Below are positions 51,103 through 59,972 of a stretch of DNA of 64,000 nt, one piece after another (within the stretch, counting starts at the first letter, position 1; each line of letters begins with the position of its first letter). Position numbers and translations under genes: made by a program. Below the pieces are notes generated by a model. The model searched no databases. It saw only the letters and a program-made list of their open reading frames with translations, and was not told the DNA's origin. The DNA comes from Bog-756 sp963753905 (GTDB taxonomy: Bacteria; Actinomycetota; Acidimicrobiia; Acidimicrobiales; RAAP-2), in assembly GCA_963753905.1 (NCBI GenBank), contig CAVWDZ010000001.1:62001-126000 (forward strand), given 5' to 3'.

Positions 51103-52220
51103 TGAGCCGGCTCCGTCTGCTCCTCCTCGCCGAACAGCTGCGCAGATCTGCACCGGGAGGCATCGGCACCTATGTCCTCGGCCTCCTCCAGGGCCTTGCC
51201 GCACTCGGCCCCGGGGTCGCCCCGGACCTCACCCTCACGGCGAGCCGTGCCCCGGGCGGACCCCACAGCGACGATCCGCTTGCCGCGCTCGGACATCCCC
51301 TCAGGGTCTCGCGCCTGCCGGGACCACTACTTACCCGGGCATGGGACCACGGGTTGGTACGGGTAGGGACCGGGTACGACGTGGTCCACGCGCCCTCGCT
51401 CGCCACACTCGAGGCCCGCGGCGCGGCCCTCGTCGTCACGGTCCACGATCTGCTGTGGCGTCGCGTCCCCGAGGCCTACCCGCGCCGCGGGTTGCGCTGG
51501 CACGAGGCGGCACTCGGACGCGCGCTCCGCCGGGCCGACCGGTTCGTGGTGCCGGCCCGGGCGGTCGCCGACGACCTGGTGGCCGCAGGAGCTCCGTCAG
51601 GGTCGGTCACGGTCATCCCCATGGGCTGCGACCACCTGCCCCCGCCGGACCACCGAGCGGCTGCGGCCCACCTCGCCGCCCTCGGTGTCCGCGGTCCCTT
51701 CCTGCTCAGCGTCGGCACCGTCGAGCCGCGCAAGAACCTCCAGCGCCTCGTCGAGGCGTACGGTCAGGTCCGGGACGCGCTGCCCGAGCCGTGGCCCCTG
51801 GTGATGGTGGGCCCTTCCGGATGGGGAGCCCACGTGCAGCCTCAGGCGGGGGTGATCGAGGCCGGCATCGTGACCTCGGCCGAGCTCGCCGGCCTGTACG
51901 CCTCTGCCCGGCTGCTCGCGTACGTGCCGCTCATCGAGGGCTTCGGCCTTCCGCCGGTGGAGGCGATGGGCCTCGGCACACCGGTCGTCTCCAGCCCGCT
52001 GCCGAGTACGGAAGGCGCGGCATTCGAGGTCGACCCCGTGGACGTCGCCTCCATCGCCCGGGGACTGCTCCGGGTGGCGACCGACGAGGCGACGCGCGCT
52101 GTCCTCGTGCAGCGCGGGATCGAGCGCTCGGCCGCGCTGTCCTGGGAGAGCATCGCCCGCCGCCACGTGGAGCTCTGGGAGCAGGTGCGCACCCACTCGG
52201 TCCCCGGCGGTGCACCGTGA
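51102..52220 (+). CDS. GT4 glycosyltransferase 2
   Basis: A 372-residue GT-B enzyme. N-terminal 'LLLAEQLRRSAPGGIGTYVL', middle 'VTVHDLLWRRVPEAYPRRGL', donor domain 'FLLSVGTVEPRKNLQRLVEA' and 'YVPLIEGFGLPPVEAMGLGT', with a complete E-x7-E. Its ATG shares one base with the upstream stop (TGATG) and its stop overlaps the next GTG by 4 nt. About 35% of positions in the donor domain look the same as in its two neighbours by eye, suggesting tandem duplication and divergence. Confidence 0.8.
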   Translation: MSRLRLLLLAEQLRRSAPGGIGTYVLGLLQGLAALGPGVAPDLTLTASRAPGGPHSDDPLAALGHPLRVSRLPGPLLTRAWDHGLVRVGTGYDVVHAPSLATLEARGAALVVTVHDLLWRRVPEAYPRRGLRWHEAALGRALRRADRFVVPARAVADDLVAAGAPSGSVTVIPMGCDHLPPPDHRAAAAHLAALGVRGPFLLSVGTVEPRKNLQRLVEAYGQVRDALPEPWPLVMVGPSGWGAHVQPQAGVIEAGIVTSAELAGLYASARLLAYVPLIEGFGLPPVEAMGLGTPVVSSPLPSTEGAAFEVDPVDVASIARGLLRVATDEATRAVLVQRGIERSAALSWESIARRHVELWEQVRTHSVPGGAP

Positions 52221-53380
52221 CCGGGGACGACCGCGTCCGGGTGGCCCTCGACGTGAGCGCGGTGCCGGAACGCCCGGTCGGCGCCGGCCAGTACGTGCTG
52301 GCGCTGGCGGGGGGCCTCTCCGAACGGTCCGACGTGGACCTGGTCGTCTGCAGCCGCCGCTCGGACCGGACCAGGTGGGTGCCGCTGACCGCGCCGGGGG
52401 ACCTGTTCGCGGCGGCGCCGGACCCGCGGCCCCTCCGCCTGGTGTGGGAGCGGGTCCTGCTCGGTCGGCTGGTGGGCCGGACGGGGGCGGCCGTGCTCCA
52501 CGGGCCGCACTACACGATGCCCCGGCACCCGCCGGTACCGTCCGTGGTCACGATCCACGATCTGAGCTTCTTCGAATGGCCCGAGTGGCACGAGCGATCC
52601 AAGGTGCTGCTCTTCCGCAGAGCGATCAGGACGGCCGCCCGGGACGCGCAGGTGGTCGTGTGCCCGAGCCGCACTACGGCCGAGTCGTTGCACCGGTGGT
52701 GCAGGGTGGACGCTGACGTGGTGGTGGCCCCCCATGGCGTGGACCCCGACCGGTTCCACCCCGAAGAGCCGGCCCCAGGAGCGGACGCGGCCGCCATCGG
52801 CCGGCTCGACGATCGTCTCACCCACCGGCGGCCGTTCCTCCTCTTCGTGGGCACCCTGGAGCCGCGCAAGGACGTACCCTCTCTCGTCGACGCGTTCACC
52901 CGGGTGGCCGCACGCCATCCGGACAGCCTGTTGGTGCTCGCCGGCGGACGCGGGTGGGGAGCGGACGCCGTCGACCGCTCGGTGACCGCCTCGGGTCTCG
53001 CCCCGCGCATCGTGCGGACCGGGTACGTCGCCGATGCGGATGTCGCCGCCCTCCTGCGCACAGCAAGGGCTGCGGTCTACCCCTCGCGCTACGAGGGGTT
53101 CGGCCTTCCTGCCCTCGAGGCGCTGGCCTGCGGGACGCCGCTGATCACCACCTCCGGAACGGCGATGGAGGAGGTCGCCGGCGCCGGCGCCCTCCTCGTC
53201 GCGCCCGGGGACGTGGCCGCGCTCGCCGACGCCATCGACGCAGTGCTCTCCCGGCCCGGCGATGCCGAGGCGGCCGAGCGCCGGGCCCTCGGCCGCGAGA
53301 TCGCCCGGAGCCACACCTGGGCGGCGAGTGCTGCGCTTCATGTCGGGGCCTACCGCTCCGCCCTCTGTCGCGGGGGATGA
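52217..53380 (+). CDS. GT4 glycosyltransferase 3
   Basis: A 387-residue GT-B enzyme: 'VALDVSAVPERPVGAGQYVL', 'SVVTIHDLSFFEWPEWHERS', 'FLLFVGTLEPRKDVPSLVDA', 'YPSRYEGFGLPALEALACGT' (full E-x7-E) and 'GALLVAPGDVAALADAIDAV'. It lacks the insertions of GT4-1. Coupled to GT4-2 by a GTGA overlap. Acceptor and donor cannot be assigned. Confidence 0.8.
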   Translation: MTGDDRVRVALDVSAVPERPVGAGQYVLALAGGLSERSDVDLVVCSRRSDRTRWVPLTAPGDLFAAAPDPRPLRLVWERVLLGRLVGRTGAAVLHGPHYTMPRHPPVPSVVTIHDLSFFEWPEWHERSKVLLFRRAIRTAARDAQVVVCPSRTTAESLHRWCRVDADVVVAPHGVDPDRFHPEEPAPGADAAAIGRLDDRLTHRRPFLLFVGTLEPRKDVPSLVDAFTRVAARHPDSLLVLAGGRGWGADAVDRSVTASGLAPRIVRTGYVADADVAALLRTARAAVYPSRYEGFGLPALEALACGTPLITTSGTAMEEVAGAGALLVAPGDVAALADAIDAVLSRPGDAEAAERRALGREIARSHTWAASAALHVGAYRSALCRGG

Positions 53381-53428
53381 CGCGGCCCAGATGATCCGCC
53401 CGACGCCCAGCCGGTATGGTGGCCCGTC

Positions 53429-54325
53429 GTGCGCTCCTTGATCACCGGAGGCCTCGGTTTCGTGGGCACGTGGCTGGCAGAGCATCTCCGTGCCGAGGGC
53501 GATCTGGTGGTGCAGATCGATCGGGAAGTGGAGATCACCGATCCCGACGCCCTCCTGGTCGCACTCACCGACGCGGCGCCCGACGCCGTCTACCACCTGG
53601 CCGCGCTCACCCACGTCGGTCAATCGTGGGACGACCCACTCCGGGTGGTCGCTGTCAACGTGCTCGGGACGGGTGCCGTGTTGGCCGCGGCCCGGCGGTG
53701 CGGCACCGACCCGACGGTGCTGGTGACCAGCTCGGCCGAGGTCTACGGCGCGGTGACCGATCCGTCGAGGCTCCCGCTCACCGAGCAGTCACCAACCGCA
53801 CCGCTCACCCCCTATGCCGCCTCCAAGCTGGCCGCCGAGGCGCTCGTGACCCAGGCCCACCTCGGCCACGGCCAGCGGGTGATCACCGTGCGACCCTTCA
53901 ACCACATCGGCCCCGGGCAGTCGATGAGCTTCGCGGTCCCGGCCCTCGCCGGGCGCATCGTGGACGCGGCCCGGACCGGTGCTGCCGCCATCCCGGTGGG
54001 CAACCTCTCGGCGCGGCGCGACTTCACCGATGTCCGTGACGTCGTCCGTGCCTACCGCCTGCTGGTGGAGACGGGGGAGCCGGGCGGTGTCTACAACGTC
54101 TGTTCCGGACGCGACGTCTCGATCCAGGAGATCGCCGACCGCCTCTGCGATCTGGCCGGGAGCACGGTGGAGCTCGAAGCCGACCCGTCGCTCGTGCGGC
54201 CGGTCGAGGTACCCGTCCTGCGCGGTGATCCGACCCGTCTCCAACAGGCGACCGGTTGGAAGCCCGAACTGGACCTCGACCAGACCCTCGCCGACGTGCT
54301 CGAGCACGCGCGGCGGGGCGGCTGA
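53429..54325 (+). CDS. GDP-4-keto-6-deoxymannose reductase/4,6-dehydratase-like SDR
   Basis: A 298-residue extended SDR: 'SLITGGLGFVGTWLAEHLRA', 'VYHLAALTHVGQSWDDPLRV', 'VLVTSSAEVYGAVTDPSRLP', 'PLTPYAASKLAAEALVTQAH' (YxxxK), 'VRPFNHIGPGQSMSFAVPAL' and 'NLSARRDFTDVRDVVRAYR'. The 'RPFNHIGPGQ' and 'SARRDFTDVRDVVRAY' segments are characteristic of the Gmd/Rmd group, so it may finish a GDP-6-deoxyhexose such as GDP-rhamnose from the GDP-mannose made in this locus. GTG start; convergent with the small coiled-coil gene. Confidence 0.8.
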   Translation: MRSLITGGLGFVGTWLAEHLRAEGDLVVQIDREVEITDPDALLVALTDAAPDAVYHLAALTHVGQSWDDPLRVVAVNVLGTGAVLAAARRCGTDPTVLVTSSAEVYGAVTDPSRLPLTEQSPTAPLTPYAASKLAAEALVTQAHLGHGQRVITVRPFNHIGPGQSMSFAVPALAGRIVDAARTGAAAIPVGNLSARRDFTDVRDVVRAYRLLVETGEPGGVYNVCSGRDVSIQEIADRLCDLAGSTVELEADPSLVRPVEVPVLRGDPTRLQQATGWKPELDLDQTLADVLEHARRGG

Positions 54326-54342
54326 TCGGGCGGCGCCGAGGA

Positions 54343-54744
54343 TCAGGCGGCCGCGGTCGGGCGGAGGGTGCGGAGTTGGGTCCGCGCCTCTTTGGCCTGC
54401 AGATGGGCCTGCTTGGCGAGGTCGCGGGCCTGGGTGGGCAACCGCTCCTCGAAGGGGGCGAACAAGCCCTCGACCCGCTCGATGATCTCCTCGACCCGGT
54501 CCATGAGCTGGTCGACCTTGGCGTCGACCTCCTGGATGGTGCCGGCGAGGTCGGAGCGGACCGAGGTGACCCGGTCGCCGAGACCGGGGTTGGTGCCCGA
54601 GAGCCGCTTGGTCAGCTGGTGGCGCTCGACTTGGAGCCGCTGGATGCCGAGCACGCCGGCGCCGATGACGACGTAGGTGGCGTCCTTGGCCACGGAAGCG
54701 AGGTCCTTGGCGGCCCTGGTGATGTCGGTCGCGATGTCTGGCAT
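54343..54744 (-). CDS. small coiled-coil protein, unknown
   Basis: A 133-residue protein. A short apolar stretch near the N-terminus ('DATYVVIGAGVLGIQRLQ') is followed by a long amphipathic helix ('DRVTSVRSDLAGTIQEVDAK', 'VDQLMDRVEEIIERVEGLF') and an Ala/Gln/Lys-rich end ('DLAKQAHLQAKEARTQLRTL'). The layout recalls phasin- or heparin-binding-haemagglutinin-like actinobacterial proteins, but I cannot place it in a family. It has an excellent ribosome site (AAGGAGG, five bases before the ATG) and a good promoter, so it is probably strongly expressed. Confidence 0.65.
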   Translation of the reverse strand: MPDIATDITRAAKDLASVAKDATYVVIGAGVLGIQRLQVERHQLTKRLSGTNPGLGDRVTSVRSDLAGTIQEVDAKVDQLMDRVEEIIERVEGLFAPFEERLPTQARDLAKQAHLQAKEARTQLRTLRPTAAA

Positions 54745-54801
54745 GGTGTCCTCCTTGTACGGGGTGGTCGTGCGTGTTGGGATCGTGGTGCGACGAATAC
54801 A

Positions 54802-54830
54802 AGTGTATCTGTGTTGATAAACAGTTGCAA
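54802..54830 (-). promoter_or_regulatory. promoter of the coiled-coil protein gene
   Basis: On the minus strand TTGCAA (54825-54830) and TACACT (54802-54807) are 17 nt apart, each matching four of six consensus bases of a housekeeping-type promoter. They lie in an unusually AT-rich patch, with the ATG about 60 bp downstream. Confidence 0.55.
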
Positions 54831-54936
54831 GCATACCGGGACGCCCCCGGGCCGTGTCCCGGACCGGCCGGGAGGGCCCCGGAACCGCTCCGACACCCAT
54901 CGACACCCCCTCTGAGCAGGAAGAGCCCTGGGGACG

Positions 54937-57900
54937 ATGTCGCGGCCCGATAGCCTCTCCCCCTTGATGGACACCCTGGCCCCGCCGGTCGTCGTTGTCG
55001 TCGTGGCCCATGATCCCGGCCCGTGGTTCGACGAGACGCTGGCCTCACTCGCCTCGCAGGACTACCCCGAGCTCTCGGTGCTCGTCCTCGACGCCGCCGG
55101 TCGCGGCCAGGATCTCGCGGCCCGGGTCGCGGCGGTGCTCCCGTCGGCCTACGTGCGGCGGTTCGAGCGCAACCAGGGGTTCGCCGCGACCGCGGACGAG
55201 GTGCGGGCCATGGTCGACGGGGCCGACTACTACCTGTTCTGCCACGACGATGTGGCCCTCGACGAGGACGCGGTCCACCTGCTCGTCGAGGAGGCCTTCC
55301 GGTCGAACGCCGGCGTGGTCTCCCCCAAGGTGGTGAGCTGGGACGATCCCGAGCGGCTGGTGCACGTGGGGATGGTCGTCGACAAGGGCGGCTCGGTGGT
55401 CGACCGGGTGCAGCCCCATGAGATCGACCACGGCCAGCACGACGCGGTGCGAGACGTCTTCGTGGCTCCCGGTGGTTGCACCCTGGTCCGCACCGACCTC
55501 TTCGCCGAGCTCGACGGGTTCGATCCGGCGATCGTGGCCATGGGCGAAGATCTCGACCTCTGCTGGCGGGCGCAGGTGATGGGGGCCCGGATCATCGTCG
55601 CCCCGGATGCCCGGGTGCGGCACCTCGAGGTCCTGGCCAGCGGGACCCGCACCATCGAGCCGTCGCTGATCGGCGCGGCCGAGGACGAGGCGCCGCGCCA
55701 CCCGGTCACCCTCCAGGAGCTGCAGCGCCGCCACGAGCTCCTGGCCGTGTTCAAGTGCTACGGACGCATGCACCTGCTCCGGGTGGTGCCGCAGGTGTTC
55801 CTGCTGTCCCTCGGCGAGGTCGTGGTGGCCGAGCTCGCCGGCAACCGGGTGCGGGCGCGGGCTGTCGTGCGGGCCTGGCGCTGGAACCTGGGCCGTCTCG
55901 GGGCGATACGGGTCCAGCGGGCCGCGCTCCGGGCCAAGCGCCGCCTCGGGGACAAGGAGATACGACTACTCCAGGTCGGTGGGAGCGCCCGGCTGTCGGC
56001 CTACACCCGCCGGGTGGTCCAGCAGGGGTTCGCCGGGGCGCACACCGAGGAGCTGGCAGCGGCAGCAACCGCGACCGCGGCGGGCGAGGACGTCGATCGG
56101 ACCCCCGACGGTGGGCCCGGGCCCGAAATCGGGCCGGAGGCGCCCGGAGCGGTGGCGGGGCGGATCCGGCTGACCGTCTGGCTCGCGGCCGCCCTGGTGG
56201 TGGTCATCGGGTCACGGAACGTGCTGACCGGCCACCTCCCCGCCCTCGGCCAGTTCACCCCCTTCCCCGACTGGTCGCAGACCCTCTCGGGGTTCTTCGG
56301 CGGCTGGCACCCGTCGGGTGTGGGGACGATCGCGCCGGCCGCGCCCGGGCTGGCGGTCTCCGGGGTACTCGGGACACTCCTCATCGGGGCGATGGGCCTC
56401 ACCCAGAAGGTCCTCGTCTTCGGGTGCCTCCCGGTCGGGGCCTGGGGCGTGGTCCGCCTGCTGCGCCCGTTCGGATCCCAGCGTGCCTCGCTGGTCGCCG
56501 GTCTCGCGTACCTCGCCATCCCCCTTCCCTACGACGCTCTGGCCCTCGGCCGATGGGGTGCCCTCGTCGTCTACGCGGGGTTCCCCTGGGTCCTCGGTGC
56601 CCTGCTACGGGCGACCGCCCTCGAGCCCTTCGCCCAGGTGGTCACCGGTCCCGCCGGTGTTCCGCCGTCGGAGGACCGGGGCGCGGGGGTCCCGCCGGAT
56701 GCCCTGTCCCGGGCAGCCGAGCGCGTTGCGGTTGCCACCCCGGGCCCCGTGATCCCGCCGGCGACCGGAGCGTGGACCTCACGTCACGGCCTGCTCGGTG
56801 CCGCGCTCGCCCTCGGCCTGCTCGAGGCGCTCCTCGTCGCCTTCGTGCCCGCCGCAGCCATCGTGGTGGTGCTCGCGGCGCTCTCCCTCCTCATCTCCTC
56901 GGTCCTCCTCGGGGACGCACGCCCGGCAGGTCGGGTCGTCCGCCTCGCGCTCGCGTCGACCCTGGTCGCCGCCGTGATCTGCCTGCCCTGGGTCATCGGC
57001 GTGCTCTCGTCCGGGTCCGGTGCGCTGGCTGTGTTCGGGACGCCGACCCCGGCCGCGGGTGCTGCCGCGTGGGGATCGTTGCTGCGCTTCGCCGTCGGGC
57101 CGATCGGAGGGTCCCCCCTGGCCTGGGGCTTCATCGCCGCCGGAGCGGTGCCGCTCGTGCTCGCCCGCGGGTCCCGTTTCCGGTGGGCGGTGCGCCTCTG
57201 GTCGGTCGCTCTCGTCTCGTGGCTGGCCGCGTGGGTGGTTGGCCGCGGGTGGACGGGTCGGCTGGCCGTCGACCCTCTCGTCCTGCTCGCACCGGCGGCG
57301 GTGGCCATCTCGGCCGCGGTCGGGCTGGGCATCGCCGCCTTCGAGGTGGATCTGCGGGCCGCCGACTTCGGCTGGCGCCAGCTCACGACGGTGTTCGGGG
57401 TGATCGCGGTCTCCCTCGCCGCCTTCCCGACCCTCGTCTCGGCACTCCCCGGACGGTGGGACCTGCCGGTCAACGACTTCTCCCAATCGGTGAGCTGGAT
57501 GGACGCCCAGGTTGGGGCGGGAGCCTTCCGGGTCCTCTGGCTCGGGGATCCCCGCTCGCTCAACCAGGGTGGGTGGAGCGCGGGCGACGGGCTGGCCTAC
57601 GCCACATCCGAGAACGGGGCCCCGGACGCCCGGTGGCTGTGGAACGCCGCCTCCCCGGGCCCGGCCGACGGACTCGGCGCGGCGGTGGACGAGGCCCGCT
57701 CGGGCCGGACCGACCAGCTCGGGCTCCTGCTCGCGCCTGCCGGGGTGCGCTACGTGGCCGTGCTCACCTCGGTCGCCCCGGAGATCACCGGCGAGCAGAG
57801 CCCGACCCAGTACCCCGTCCCGTCCGACCTGCTCCCGGCGCTGACCCGCCAGCTCGATCTCCGCCCCGAGCTCTCCGGGACCGGGATCACCGTCTACGAC

Positions 57901-58410
57901 AATGCAGACTGGATCCCGCAGCGGGCAGCGGTGGCCCCGACGGTCGCCGTGGGCGCCGCCCAGCCGCCTCCGACCGCCTCGCCCCCGGGCACCCCGTTGG
58001 TGGCTTCGGCCCGGCCGGTCCTGCCCGGCCCGGCCGCCGGGCGCGCCTATGCGGGCCCGATACCCGCCGGGACGGTGCTGGCCGCGGAGGCCCCGGCCGG
58101 TCGATGGGAGCTCACGACTTCGGGAGGGCGGGTCGCCCCGCGGTCGAGTGCGTTCGGGTGGGTCCCCCGGTACCGGATGGCGCGCGCCACGACCGGCACG
58201 CTGCACTTCGACGGCGGCCTCCTCCCGGTCGCCGAGGGACTCTTCACCGTCGTGGTCTGGCTGCTCGCGGTCGCTGCGCTCATCGACCGGCGCCGACTGC
58301 GCCGGCAGTGGGAGCGGGTTGGCAGGGCGCGTCACCATGCGGTGGCCCACAGCCGGCGCGACACCGATCTCGACGACGTGTGGACCGAGGGAGTCGGTGC
58401 GCTCCGGTGA
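54937..58410 (+). CDS. GT2 glycosyltransferase fused to a large multi-membrane domain
   Basis: An 1157-residue envelope protein. Residues ~15-300 are a GT-A domain: 'VVVVVVAHDPGPWFDETLAS', 'RFERNQGFAATADEVRAMV', 'YLFCHDDVALDEDAVHLLVE', 'VAPGGCTLVRTDLFAELDGF' and 'MGEDLDLCWRAQVMGARIIV'. From ~400 to the end come a dozen or so hydrophobic segments with extracellular loops, and a final membrane helix near 1100. Actinobacterial proteins with this layout sit with DUF5719 genes and are thought to act in envelope polysaccharide or lipoglycan assembly, like arabinofuranosyltransferase-type membrane enzymes. Its stop overlaps the next GTG. Start ATG at 54937 or 54967. Confidence 0.8.
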   Translation: MSRPDSLSPLMDTLAPPVVVVVVAHDPGPWFDETLASLASQDYPELSVLVLDAAGRGQDLAARVAAVLPSAYVRRFERNQGFAATADEVRAMVDGADYYLFCHDDVALDEDAVHLLVEEAFRSNAGVVSPKVVSWDDPERLVHVGMVVDKGGSVVDRVQPHEIDHGQHDAVRDVFVAPGGCTLVRTDLFAELDGFDPAIVAMGEDLDLCWRAQVMGARIIVAPDARVRHLEVLASGTRTIEPSLIGAAEDEAPRHPVTLQELQRRHELLAVFKCYGRMHLLRVVPQVFLLSLGEVVVAELAGNRVRARAVVRAWRWNLGRLGAIRVQRAALRAKRRLGDKEIRLLQVGGSARLSAYTRRVVQQGFAGAHTEELAAAATATAAGEDVDRTPDGGPGPEIGPEAPGAVAGRIRLTVWLAAALVVVIGSRNVLTGHLPALGQFTPFPDWSQTLSGFFGGWHPSGVGTIAPAAPGLAVSGVLGTLLIGAMGLTQKVLVFGCLPVGAWGVVRLLRPFGSQRASLVAGLAYLAIPLPYDALALGRWGALVVYAGFPWVLGALLRATALEPFAQVVTGPAGVPPSEDRGAGVPPDALSRAAERVAVATPGPVIPPATGAWTSRHGLLGAALALGLLEALLVAFVPAAAIVVVLAALSLLISSVLLGDARPAGRVVRLALASTLVAAVICLPWVIGVLSSGSGALAVFGTPTPAAGAAAWGSLLRFAVGPIGGSPLAWGFIAAGAVPLVLARGSRFRWAVRLWSVALVSWLAAWVVGRGWTGRLAVDPLVLLAPAAVAISAAVGLGIAAFEVDLRAADFGWRQLTTVFGVIAVSLAAFPTLVSALPGRWDLPVNDFSQSVSWMDAQVGAGAFRVLWLGDPRSLNQGGWSAGDGLAYATSENGAPDARWLWNAASPGPADGLGAAVDEARSGRTDQLGLLLAPAGVRYVAVLTSVAPEITGEQSPTQYPVPSDLLPALTRQLDLRPELSGTGITVYDNADWIPQRAAVAPTVAVGAAQPPPTASPPGTPLVASARPVLPGPAAGRAYAGPIPAGTVLAAEAPAGRWELTTSGGRVAPRSSAFGWVPRYRMARATTGTLHFDGGLLPVAEGLFTVVVWLLAVAALIDRRRLRRQWERVGRARHHAVAHSRRDTDLDDVWTEGVGALR

Positions 58411-59879
58411 GCACTCCCGAGCCGCCGACGATCGCCCCGACACCCCGATCGGCCGCACGTCGCCACGCGGCCCGACCGGTACCGGGGCGCACGGCCGCGG
58501 TGGTCGCGGTGATCCTGGTCCTCCTCGGGGTCGGCCTGGTGTCCCTGACCGTCCCGCCACCTGCCGCCGCTCCGGTTCCCCCGTCGGCGGACGGCGTCGC
58601 AGTCGCGCCCGCCGACGCCACCTCGGCATCGCTGTTCTGCGTGCCGGGCACAGCGGGCACCGACACCGTCTTCCTGGCCAACGCCACCGATGCCACAGCG
58701 AAGGGCGTGATGACCACGGTGGCCTCCACCGGGACCGCACCCGTGCGCCGTCAGGTGGTCGTCCCCGCCATGGGCACCGCGGCCGTGGACCCGTTCGGGG
58801 GGTCGGCGACGACCGCCACCGCGACCTCGTTCACCTTCGCCGGCGGCGGGGTCACGGCCACTCAGTCGGTGGGGTCGGCAGCGGGATGGGACAGCGCGCC
58901 GTGTGCCTCACGGGTCTCTTCCCAGTGGGCGTTCGCCGGAGGGTCGACGACGGCGGGGAACTCGCTCACCCTCTCCCTCTTCGATCCGACAGCGGCTCCG
59001 GCGATGGTCAACGTGAGCTTCCTCACCGTCTCCGGTGCGGTGCTGACCCCGCAGGCCTACCAGGGGCTCACCATCGCCCCGGGCCAGCTCGTCGAGGAGC
59101 AGGTGGGCACCTTCGTCCAGGACCAGCCCACCGTCGCGACCCTGGTCTCGTCCGCCTCGGGGTCGCTGGTGGCGACCGAGCTCCAACAGCAGACGGTGGG
59201 GTCGTCGACCGGCCTCTCCCTCGAGCTCGGATCCCCTGCCCCGGAGACCACCTGGTACTTCGCCCAGACCACGGCCACCACGAAGGGGGCGGTCGACTTC
59301 ACCCTGGCCAATCCCGGGACGTCACCGCTCACCGTCCAGTTCTCGGTCGGCCTGCCGTCGGCCACCGTCGTTCCCCGACGGGTGGTGATCCCGGCCATGG
59401 CGGCCACCGTCTTCGACGCCTCCTCGATGGCCGGGTGGCCGCAGGGGACCGCCTACGCGGTGACCGTCGAGGCGCCCGCCCCGATCGTGGTCGGCCGCTC
59501 GGTGCTGGCCCCGCCGGGCGCTCAGGCCCCCGGGTGGGGTGCGTCCTCCGGCTCCTCCTCGCCCTCGACCGGCTGGCTGGTGATCGGACCGGGCGTGCCG
59601 GGCGCCCCGGCCGTGGCCGGCGCCACCGTGCGTACGCTCGCCGTCGCCGATCCGGGCGGATCGCCGGCCAGCGTCGTCGTCACCGTGCTCGGGGGCGCGC
59701 GCGGTGGGACCAGGGCCATCGTCTCGCCGCACTCCCTCGTCGTGTTCGGACCCTCGCAGATCGGTGGTGTCGGGCCGTATACCGTGCGGTCGTCCGTCCC
59801 CGTCGTCGTCGAGGCGGACGCCGGGCCGTCGGGTGCGCCGGGCGTGGTCGCCGGCGACGGGGTGTCCCTTCCCTCCTGA
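58407..59879 (+). CDS. DUF5719 family membrane-anchored protein
   Basis: A 490-residue protein with one N-terminal membrane segment ('AAVVAVILVLLGVGLVSLTV') and a large extracellular beta-rich region of repeated ~100-residue units ('TDTVFLANATDATAKGVMT', 'GNSLTLSLFDPTAAPAMVNV', 'GAVDFTLANPGTSPLTVQFS'), as in DUF5719. The family nearly always follows the giant GT2/membrane protein, as here, with a GTGA overlap. It probably works with it at the outer face of the membrane. Convergent with ftsH, about 90 bp apart once the ftsH frame is corrected. Confidence 0.8.
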   Translation: MSTPEPPTIAPTPRSAARRHAARPVPGRTAAVVAVILVLLGVGLVSLTVPPPAAAPVPPSADGVAVAPADATSASLFCVPGTAGTDTVFLANATDATAKGVMTTVASTGTAPVRRQVVVPAMGTAAVDPFGGSATTATATSFTFAGGGVTATQSVGSAAGWDSAPCASRVSSQWAFAGGSTTAGNSLTLSLFDPTAAPAMVNVSFLTVSGAVLTPQAYQGLTIAPGQLVEEQVGTFVQDQPTVATLVSSASGSLVATELQQQTVGSSTGLSLELGSPAPETTWYFAQTTATTKGAVDFTLANPGTSPLTVQFSVGLPSATVVPRRVVIPAMAATVFDASSMAGWPQGTAYAVTVEAPAPIVVGRSVLAPPGAQAPGWGASSGSSSPSTGWLVIGPGVPGAPAVAGATVRTLAVADPGGSPASVVVTVLGGARGGTRAIVSPHSLVVFGPSQIGGVGPYTVRSSVPVVVEADAGPSGAPGVVAGDGVSLPS

Positions 59880-59972
59880 GCGCAGCAAGCGTCCGTCCGA
59901 CCGGCGCTGTCCCGCTCCGGTGTCCGATCCGGTCTGCGCTCCCGCCGTCGACCCGCGGTGGGGTCGGGAGGA

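Noticed and set aside
56779..58740. 653-codon minus-strand open frame
   Set aside because: Antisense shadow of the giant glycosyltransferase; Arg/Pro-rich with no motifs.
59680..59972. last ~100 codons of the uncorrected ftsH frame
   Set aside because: Arg/Ser-rich nonsense overlapping the convergent gene; a 1-nt correction gives a normal tail ending at 59973.
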